Source: Orobanche coerulescens
Taxonomy: Eukaryota; Streptophyta; Magnoliopsida; Lamiales; Orobanchaceae
Direction: 5' to 3'
Assembly: GCA_033398695.1 (NCBI GenBank)
Contig: CM065806.1
Location: 39,643,001-39,707,000 of the forward strand
Length of the DNA stretch: 64,000 bases
Below the pieces are notes generated by a model. It did not search any database. It was not told where the DNA came from and saw only the letters and a list, made by a program, of their open reading frames with translations. Below, one piece after another: positions 56,986 through 64,000 of the stretch. Each line of letters starts with the position of its first letter. Position 1 is the stretch's first letter. Position numbers and translations under genes: made by a program.

Positions 56986-57327
56986 CAAACGTTTCTCGTA
57001 CGGGAGGGGTCGACGAGGTTGTTCGGCTGCAGATTCTTCTTCTTCATTGTCTTCGTCATCTGTTGCTTCACTTTCTTCACTCGTTTCACTATTTTCTTCC
57101 TCTACTATCTTCTTCCCTTTTTTCTTATCTTCCTTTTTCTTCTTCTTTGCGGGATCGGATTCAATTATTTTCTCTTCATTCCTCTTCTGCTTTCGTTTTC
57201 TGGTAGCACCGGTGCTTGAATCCGACTCGGCGGTGTCAGCGGCTTCGTGTTGTTGGTCGCCAGAATCAGTGGGGCTTGGTTCGGCTTCTCCGTGGGGTTG
57301 CTCCTCATGGATGCTGTCGGAAGCCAT
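56986..57327 (-). CDS. ULP1-like gene, exon 1
   Basis: The start is chosen at the ATG 57325-57327 (MASDSIHEEQ). It encodes about 114 residues of low-complexity, highly charged sequence with Lys-rich nuclear-localisation-like runs (KKKKKEDKKKGKK) followed by an acidic stretch. Donor G|GTAAAA lies at 56985. A GA-repeat upstream (57416-57450) is probably in the leader or promoter. Confidence 0.75.
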
Positions 57328-58249
57328 GGAACAGAGTAGATGGAGGCGGCGATGAAGAAAGATGGAGCGGAGGACAATGAGTAGAAGGAGCGGCGGGATA
57401 GATTAGGTTTCAGGTTAGAGAGAGAATTTTAAGAGAGAGAGAGAGAGCGAGATAAATGGGTTGATTCTGAGAGCGAGATAAATGGGTTAGAAGGAGTTGT
57501 TGATTACTTTTGATAAATGAAAAAATAAAACAAAAAAAAAACCTTCCACCCTTTAGTAAGGGCAAAATTGTCCACAATTTATGAAATTAGCTAGAATTTG
57601 ACAATATTAGGTTGCATGACATAATTTGTGTTGTAAGGGGTCTATATGGCTACATTCCCACTCCACTCTATCTATATATACATAACTGATTCTTGAATAA
57701 CGTTCCTACTACAAAAAGCATTAATGTGTTGTATGTGCAATATTGTGTATCAATAATTCTACTCTCACAAGTGTGTGGGCTAGGTTTTTACTAATTAAAA
57801 TAAAATTAAAAAATGTAGGGAAACATTCTAATTCAAAACTAAGCAATGCGATAAAGCAGACAATTTAAATCATGATAAAGTAATGATAAAAAATAAAATT
57901 GAACGGATAAAGAAATATACATTCAACTAAAATTTCACAAAAATTCATATAAATAAAAAATACACAATAAACGAAATCATTCTCATTAGCAGACTAGCTT
58001 AAAAGTTACATATACATGTTCAACTAGATATATTCAACAAAACAGTTTCAACATCACAAAAGATACCACTATTGCCACCCCATCCCCAAACCACGACATC
58101 AACCTTGAGTTCCAACACTAATTCGCTTTGTTCCTTAGTCCATTGCTCATAAGATGCATTCTTTCTTAAATCTTGTTGTGAATCTCCCATCACAATATAA
58201 CTATACTAATAGAACAAAATAAGCTTTATTATGATTATACATAAAAATT
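57328..58249. other. AT-rich region upstream of the ULP1-like gene; possible MULE end
   Basis: No gene seen. It has a (GA)n run at 57416-57450 and a duplicated GAGCGAGATAAATGGGTT (about 57448 and 57471), probably promoter or leader. GGGCAAAATTGTCC near 57562 looks like terminal sequences of some MULEs, but the partner end is not in the window, so no terminal inverted repeat can be confirmed. Confidence 0.45.
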
Positions 58250-60216
58250 TTTTTGAACGGCAAAATTTTATAAATAAAAAAAATGACAGCTCAAGGCGAT
58301 CTGCCTAACTAATTACATTGAGAGCATAGGATTTAAAAGCCAATCCTCCCATCTAATATTTGCTTTACGGTTCCTATACGAATACCAATAAAAATAGTAA
58401 TAAATAATAGCATCAAAGATATCTCCACTCGACTCATTCGTCGACTTGAACACGAGCATGTTCCGAAACTGCCATATATACCACCAAGTTGTGAATAAAT
58501 TGATTGTACCAAATCTCTAGAGGCCATCTTTAATGAAGCATTATCTACCGCAATAATAATATCAGAAGGGTGAGCCGGAACAATAAAAGGAAGATCTAAC
58601 CACACAGAAATCCGCAAAATAGTACGAGCCATGACCGAGCATTCCGAAAAAAGATGATCCCCAGATTCATTAGAAGATAAACAAATCGGGCATAGAAGCG
58701 AGGGGATGTCTAGGCCACGCACAACCAGGTTACATCTTGTAGGCAAACGATCTAAAAGCTATCTCCAAATACAAATGTTGACTTTTTAGGCACATGTTTA
58801 ATCCATTGAGTAGGCCGATCAAGGTGAGGAAGAAAACAATTATCAATATACTCCCGAAGATCTTTGACAGAAAACTCAACACTTCCCTTTAAGTTCCAAG
58901 CCCAAACATCATCAGACTCAGAAGGAACAAAGTTACCTATCATATCCGTCATGATCAAACTGAGCTTGCTCCATACCCCCCTTACAGGTCTGCGCCAACT
59001 CCAAGTCCAACCTTGCTGCTGGAAATAGTTACTAACCGAAGCATGTTTAGCTTCAGTCAGCGGAAAAAGCCGAGTAAAAGTAGTCTGCATAGGAGAATTT
59101 CCAATCCAAAGATCAAACCAGAAGGAAGTAGAGATACCCAAGCCCACTTTTTAATCAAAACATCAGCAGGAACATAATCAACTGAGTGCATATCAGAAAC
59201 AAACTTGATGATACATTTCCAAACTCCAGATTTATGACCAACTCGAGAAGACCCAAAAGAGTTACCATGAATGTCCTTCACTACCTTGACCCAAAGAGCA
59301 TTTGTACAAGTAAAGTATCTCCACTTCCACTTATATAAAAGAGCCAAGTTCATAGCATATAGACTCCCAAAACCAAGACCCCCCTTATCTTTGGAGGTGA
59401 TAACCGAATCCAATTTAATCCAAGCCATCTTCCTACCTTTCTCATCCCCACCACAAAAAAATTTAGATCGAATTGCCTCTAGCGAATTAATGACTTTTTT
59501 TGGAGTATAGAAAAAGGAAAAATAATACGTACCTAGAAGGCCCAAGACAAAAGTGAGTAATGTCGCCCGACCTCCAATAGAAAGAAGATTTCCTTTCCAT
59601 TTAGATAACCTTTTCTGAAAACATAGCATAATAGGATGCCAATTAATCACCCGAGCCATATTAGCTCCAACCGGAAGACCAAGATAACAAAAAGGGAAAG
59701 AACTTGGTTTACACCCAAATCTAGCAGCAACAGAAGAAACTTCACCCCGAGACACACCCACTCAAAATATAGAAGATTTCTGGAGATAAATAGCTAGCCC
59801 AGACGCCAAATAAAAACACCTAAGAACACCGACAATATTATCTACATTGTCCTCAGACCATTCTCCCAATATGATAGCATCATCTGCATAAAAAAGATGA
59901 GATAAATGAAGAGAATTAATATGAATGCCTCAAAACAAACCAGCCTCAGTCACATCCTCAATCAGGTTATGTAATCCCTCCATAACCAAGAAAAAAAGAA
60001 AAGGGGCCATGGGGTCTCCTTGGCGGAGACCACGCTCGAATCGAAACCCCTTCGTAGGACTACCATTAATGAGAATGGGAGCCTTAGAGGACACCAAACA
60101 ATCCTTAATCCAGTTACGCCATTTCGAATGTGCTCCGCATCTACTTCTAATGTGATCCGCAAAATTGAAAGAATTCCAATGTGATCCGCATCTTCTTCTA
60201 CTGGTACTACCTTATT
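58250..60216 (-). pseudogene. L1-type LINE, 5'-truncated, RT C-terminal part and zf-RVT
   Basis: Read on the minus strand: RT core remnants (RGLRQGDPMAPFLFF, YADDAII) at about 59830-60060, thumb/linker (FCYLGLPVG, WKGNLLSIGGRATLL, KGGLGFGSL) at 59057-59761, and an RT-associated zinc-binding domain (LLCPICLSSNESGDHLFSEC) at 58600-58746. Several stops and frameshifts (about 59758, 59150, 58750) make it dead. The 3' end is a TTTGCCGTTCAAAAAAA tail at about 58250. A short direct repeat (AATGTGATCCGCATCT-like) marks the 5' break near 60130-60215. Endonuclease and ORF1 are missing. Confidence 0.85.
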
Positions 60217-60575
60217 CTATCACATAATTCTAATAAAGTCCGACTCAGGGGTTTTTTTTTATGTTTCGAATGATGGCGTTTTGTACCGATTATTTTGTTT
60301 CATTACAATTGTCATTTTGGACTTCGTCTTCCTGTTATGTTTGGTATGAAGTATCGAGATTTCAATGTTTTCCTTATGAATATGACTTGTTATCATATAT
60401 GTTTCTTTAATTGGATGACACTCGTAGTGTAGTGTGGTATGTTCATAATGTGTTCGTTACTGTCTCGAATCATAGAAAGTGCACCCAGGTCATCTGGACG
60501 TGTCGAGCGTCTAACCGGACTGTTGAAATTACAGCCACAGGAGACGGACATTGCAGATGAGGTGACTAGCTGAGT

Positions 60576-60890
60576 TACGGCCGTACGGTGCCGGTCACGG
60601 CCGTAAGGGCTCGGCAGGGTGCTGGGCAGTATCGGGACGAAGGCTGGTTACGGCTGTAAGGTGATTGGCTACGGCCGTACGTGTGGTGGGCAGCATCCGG
60701 ACAAAGGCCAGTTACGGCCGTAATGGTGCTGGGCATCATCCAGATGAAGGCCGGTTACGGCCATAAGGAGTGACCGGTTATGGCCGTAAGGCATGATCGG
60801 CTATGGCCGTACGTGGTCGCAGGTCTTTGGCGGAACTTTCCACGAAGGCCGATTACGTAGTAAAGGCCGATTCTGGCCGTAAGTAAGTGA
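60576..60890. repeat. TACGGCCGTA palindrome array in R1 LTR
   Basis: Units at about 60576, 60596 (CACGGCCGTA), 60649, 60670, 60713, 60756, 60779 and 60802, several mutated. Steps are 20, 53, 21, 43, 43, 23 and 23 bp. Spacers resemble those of Tk1 (GGACGAAGGC, GGACAAAGGCC). Confidence 0.82.
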
Positions 60891-61544
60891 CCGGCTATAT
60901 AAGGCCTTATGTCCGGAAATCTTGGTCATTTCTCTCCTCTCTCACCTACCTTCGAGACCCTTCGGCAAAATTCGAGAAATTGTGAAGAAAATCCTTGGAG
61001 TATCATTTGGGAAGTTGATTTGAAGATATAATGATCATCAATCGTCTACTTGTTGTCCGGATTGAGGTAAGATCAATCAAACCCGTAAGATTGGGGAATT
61101 TTGGGGTTTTTAGGATGATTTTGCACCTTTAACTTGTTCTAGCTTAGATCGATGGTTAATCATCAGTGTATAACTGAGAATTGATGTTAATCTCGAAGTT
61201 TTGTGGAATGATTTCAAGAATCCTTTGGTTAATCGATCAAATTGGACTATGCCTTCAAGGTGTCCGATAAAATGCTCCAATAGGTAGAAATTAGGAGGTT
61301 CTCTACATTTTCCGTAGTATCGCAATCGTTTTGGTACCGTTGTGATCTAGGAACGAACTTCCGAAGAGAGAGTTGAAAATAAACCTCCATTTCGTCGATT
61401 TCGTCGCACCGAGTTATCCGAGGCAAGTACACGAGTTACATCTGTTTGCGTGTGTTACGTATTCCGCATGTATGTTGCTTGCGAACTATGATTTTAAATG
61501 ATGTGTTGTTTTTCCACACGGGGATGGCGTGAAGAGGCCTCTCG

Positions 61545-61715
61545 GGACCGATACTAAGGGGTACGGTCATGGAATGCATGTGTGCATTGTTGTTCTTCCA
61601 CCTGGGGAGGGCCTAACGAGGTCTCTAGGGACCGATACTAAGGGATACGGTCGCGGAAGTGGTTTCCCACCTGGGGAAGGCTCGACGGGGACTCTAGGGG
61701 GTCGGTACTAAGGGG
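61545..61715. repeat. Three-copy repeat in R1 LTR
   Basis: GGGACCGATACTAAGGGGTA recurs at about 61547 and 61629, with a weaker copy near 61695. Each follows a CCAC..GGGGA..GG stretch. Confidence 0.75.
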
Positions 61716-62257
61716 CACATCTGAGGGTTACCAATGATATCGTCGTGATAATATGATGTGATCTGATGGTTTTGGAAATGATAAATGTTTTGTTAAAATG
61801 AGATATTCCGGAATATAACCTTCTTACAATGTTTTCAGACTATGACAGAAGTGTTGGACTATGTTTATATATAACGCAATGTAACTATGTACTTGTACTA
61901 GCATTTCGTATGCTAACCCCTCGTTGGGGTGAAATGTTTTTACATTTCAGGTTCTGGACATTTCGAGGAGCAGGCATGGGAAGCGCATGGGAAGGATGAG
62001 CAGGCATGATGAGGCTCGAGTCTTAAAAGTTATTTTGGCTTTCGTGTGGTCGTTTGAGTCAAGAGTTGTGTTGCTTTATGTTATTATGGTTAAGTCCCCT
62101 ACGTGGGCAACAAAACGATATTATGTTTTGAATTTTATGGTTGTCGGATAAATGTTTTGGTCGAGGGCCCTGGCCAGTTAATGTATTTTATGTGTTGTGA
62201 CATGGTTTTGTGTTTGGTTTGTGAATGGTTTCGCCTGGTGGGGCCTTGTTACAGTTA

Positions 62258-62270
62258 TGGTGTCGGAGCT
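62258..62270 (+). other. Primer binding site (R1), diverged
   Basis: TGGTGTCGGAGCT starts four bases after the LTR end; two changes from the Met-tRNA PBS. Confidence 0.7.
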
Positions 62271-62499
62271 TAGGTTGTGAATACCTAGGCTATGGCTAAG
62301 TTGGGTCTGTCAGTCGAGTCGCGTGAGTCATTGAGCCTAACATCATCATGCTGTCATCTTTCTGTGCGATCCGTGATTGTAAGTCTCCTCAAGTCGTTGC
62401 ATTTCTCTCGCTCGTTACTCTGTCATGATAAAATGAAATTTGTGATAATGTTGATGTATTAACCGTGTTGATATTATTTTATACTCTTTCTTATTCCTT

Positions 62500-62708
62500 A
62501 GTACGTTGAGAGGAAGATCAATCCTGGGATGCGGCCGAGGCCGTGGTCATGGTGCTGCTGATGAGGATGAGGCATCTTCCCCACCAACCACAGAAATGGC
62601 ATCAAATAAGGTGCCAGAAGAGACACCGTTGAGTTCAGAGGGGTATCAAGACCCTTAGACCAGTCAAGATCAACCAACGGGTGCTGGTGCTGAACCCGGG
62701 GCTACAAC
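62500..62708 (+). pseudogene. R1 gag N-terminal fragment
   Basis: Encodes a basic RGRGRGHG stretch followed by an acidic, Pro/Thr-rich segment, as at the start of Tekay-type gags. It is cut at 62708 by a minus-strand LTR end. A stop (TAG) is present near 62657. Confidence 0.55.
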
Positions 62709-63077
62709 TGTAACACCCCAAACTAGGCGGCCATTACAGTGCCGTGGAACCCCAACTGGGACCCACCAGGTGAATGAAAATTAATGAATTAAATAATATA
62801 ATTGTAGTACCGAACCACATTATATTACCAAATACTCCGATGAGGAGCTTAAGTACAATACACCAGGACAATACAGAATACTATTATATTTTATATGAAG
62901 ATAAAATACACCACCCTGAATAAATAAACATCCCAAACGGAATTTGCAGCGGAAATAAAAATGAAGAAAAACAAGAATGACTGAAAGGACTTCCCCCCCC
63001 TACTAGTATCACTGGGACCCCTCGCCGTCAACGTTCTCGTCCCGTGTTTTTGCCTTGCCATGACCTGAAACAATATC
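62709..63077 (-). mobile_element. Tekay-like LTR, minus strand, 3' end only (369 bp)
   Basis: Starts TGTAACACCCCAAACTAGG on the plus strand, the complement of the Tk1/Tk2 LTR 3' end, and includes both 3'-end hairpins. It stops at CAATATC, where a second LTR 3' end begins. Confidence 0.85.
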
Positions 63078-64000
63078 TGTAACACCCCAAACTAGGCGGA
63101 TATTACAGTGCCATGAATTCCCGACTGGGACCCACCCGGCGAATGAAAATGATGAATTAAGTAATATAATTGTAGTACCGAACCACATTATATTACCCAA
63201 ATACTCCGATGAGGAGTTTAAGTACAACACACCAGGACAATACCGAATACTAGTATATTTTATGTGAAGATAAAATACACAACACTGAATGAAACGGAGT
63301 ATCCAAATGAAAGTCTGCAGCGGAAATTAAAGGACAATAACATGAATAACTGAAAGATCGGGGCCCCCTACTAGTATCACTGGGCTCCTCGAGGTCAGCA
63401 TGCTATTCCCGTGCTTTTGCCTTGCCATGACCTGAAAAACAAAATCCCGGTAGAAGTCGATTACCTGAGAACAACAATCCTCATGAGTTGAATAAACACA
63501 ATCATATATATTTATTATAAACCACAAGTTCGATAAAAATGAATCGGTTAGATTATAACCTTGATCTTGTCGAAAACATACGCAATCAAACATCTTGTAT
63601 GAATCAACTATGATGCGGCTCAAAGGGTGGCGCCACACTACGCCCGGGATGGAAATGTGTCCGTGCACAAGCCACCAACGAGTATCGATCGAATACACGT
63701 GTGGTCTTGTACCTAATCGATCTCACGAAGCAATCGACTCGTGTGCACGTCCAATGTGAGGCCAACAACCAACACATGACTTAAATGTGTCCGACATGAA
63801 AATCCTACACATACCAACCGCACGCCAAGATATGACCGGAATGCCACGATATAACAAAAGTGACATTGGAAACGAATAATGACTCACCGAGATGAAATGA
63901 TAGAGAAATGAATGATAGCTCAATGAAATGATTGGAACCGTCGTTCCTTGTGACTGAAGTGATTAATTGACAATGACAAGTTTTGATACGGTTAATACAA
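63078..64000 (-). mobile_element. Second Tekay-like LTR, minus strand, partial
   Basis: Another TGTAACACCCCAAACTAGG end inserted into the first LTR at CAATATC, running off the window. It resembles the 3' half of the Tk2 LTR (for example the GTCGGGCACATT block and the GTGTATTCGATCG stretch of 44460-44590, inverted). Confidence 0.88.

Larger units (their letters stand above)
33985..57327 (-). pseudogene. DUF1985 / ULP1-like (C48) gene carried by the MULE, split by nested LTR elements
   Basis: An eight-exon gene on the minus strand: acidic/lysine-rich N-terminus (56986-57327), DUF1985-like region (55552-56276 and 54943-55025), linker (54230-54509 continuing at 36451-36818), middle exons, and a C48 peptidase end (33985-34350). 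GT-AG junctions keep frame at most joints. Genes of this layout are known from Kaonashi-type plant MULEs, beside a transposase as here. Breaks are a frameshift near 55812, an in-frame TAA at about 54962, and a 17.4-kb nested insertion at the CATAT site. Across that insertion the frame is perfectly continuous if it is ignored. Its cellular role is unknown; a SUMO-protease-like activity is inferred from family membership only. Confidence 0.82.
60217..62253 (+). mobile_element. R1 LTR (left edge uncertain)
   Basis: It ends GCCTTGTTACA at 62253 followed by a PBS-like stretch. It holds TACGGCCGTA palindromes (60576-60890), a TATATAAGG box at about 60897 and a three-copy repeat around GGGACCGATACTAAGG (61545-61715). 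No TGTAATA start is visible between the LINE and 60570, so the LTR is probably truncated on the left. No coding. Confidence 0.72.

Noticed and set aside
57562..57640. MULE terminal inverted repeat near GGGCAAAATTGTCC
   Set aside because: The opposite end is outside the window or deleted, and no 9-bp target duplication can be shown.
60217..60570. LTR start of R1
   Set aside because: No TGTAATA-type start or target duplication found; left boundary left open.

Overview
The window is plant (angiosperm, probably eudicot) nuclear DNA from a repeat-rich region. Everything recognisable in it is a transposable element or a transposon-carried gene: chromodomain-bearing Ty3/gypsy (Tekay/Del-type) LTR retrotransposons, a Cassandra-type 5S-bearing TRIM, a Mutator-like element (MULE) carrying a ULP1-like gene, an L1-type LINE and several solo or broken LTRs. 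I see no ordinary host gene, rRNA operon, tRNA gene or CRISPR array. The species cannot be named from the sequence. Family names used here are my own: Tk1 (Tekay, LTR with TACGGCCGTA arrays), Tk2 (Tekay, LTR with TAGCGCACGCTA arrays), N1 (non-coding LTR element with TACGTACGTA motifs), S1 and S2 (solo LTRs), R1 (element at the right end).

Layout. 1-1497: Tk2 pol fragment. 1498-2031: N1 LTR fragment. 2032-7636: Tk1 copy a (5' LTR, gag, protease, part of RT). 7637-8880: Cassandra LTR array, minus strand. 8881-13984: Tk2 copy b (rest of gag, pol, start of 3' LTR). 13985-32183: N1, whose 5' LTR is split by the complete Tk1 copy b (14589-25146, TSD GATTT). 32184-32396: end of another Tekay-like LTR. 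32397-57327: a ULP-bearing MULE with the 3' end of its transposase gene (+) and an eight-exon DUF1985/ULP1-like gene (-). One exon of the latter is split by solo LTR S2 (36824-54229, TSD CATAT). S2 in turn contains solo LTR S1 (37495-41315, TSD GTGGA) and the complete Tk2 copy c (42737-54164, TSD ACAAT), and Tk2 c has a Cassandra array in its gag (45738-47066, TSD TAATG). About 58250-60216: 5'-truncated LINE (-). About 60217-62708: R1 LTR plus gag start. 62709-64000: two nested minus-strand Tekay-like LTR ends.

The left third is a tandem duplication of about 12.5 kb: the segment 7635-20190 (Cassandra, Tk2 b, N1, Tk1 b) is repeated upstream, with its breakpoint joining Tk1 RT to a Cassandra LTR at 7634-7639. 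Tk2 copies b and c carry the same Cassandra insertion, so they are related by an older segmental duplication.

The signal I find most novel is in the LTRs. Five element families carry arrays of short CpG-rich palindromes upstream of a TATA-like box. The palindrome differs between families (TACGGCCGTA, TACGTACGTA, TAGCGCACGCTA). The spacing rule is the same in all of them: about 20-24 bp steps in runs of two to four, broken by jumps of about 43-71 bp. A second unexplained signal is the dense GTTACGAA/TTCGTAAC motif filling the introns of both MULE genes. Many small frame breaks cluster at CAG/CTG/CCGG sites and may be sequencing or polishing artefacts rather than biological decay.
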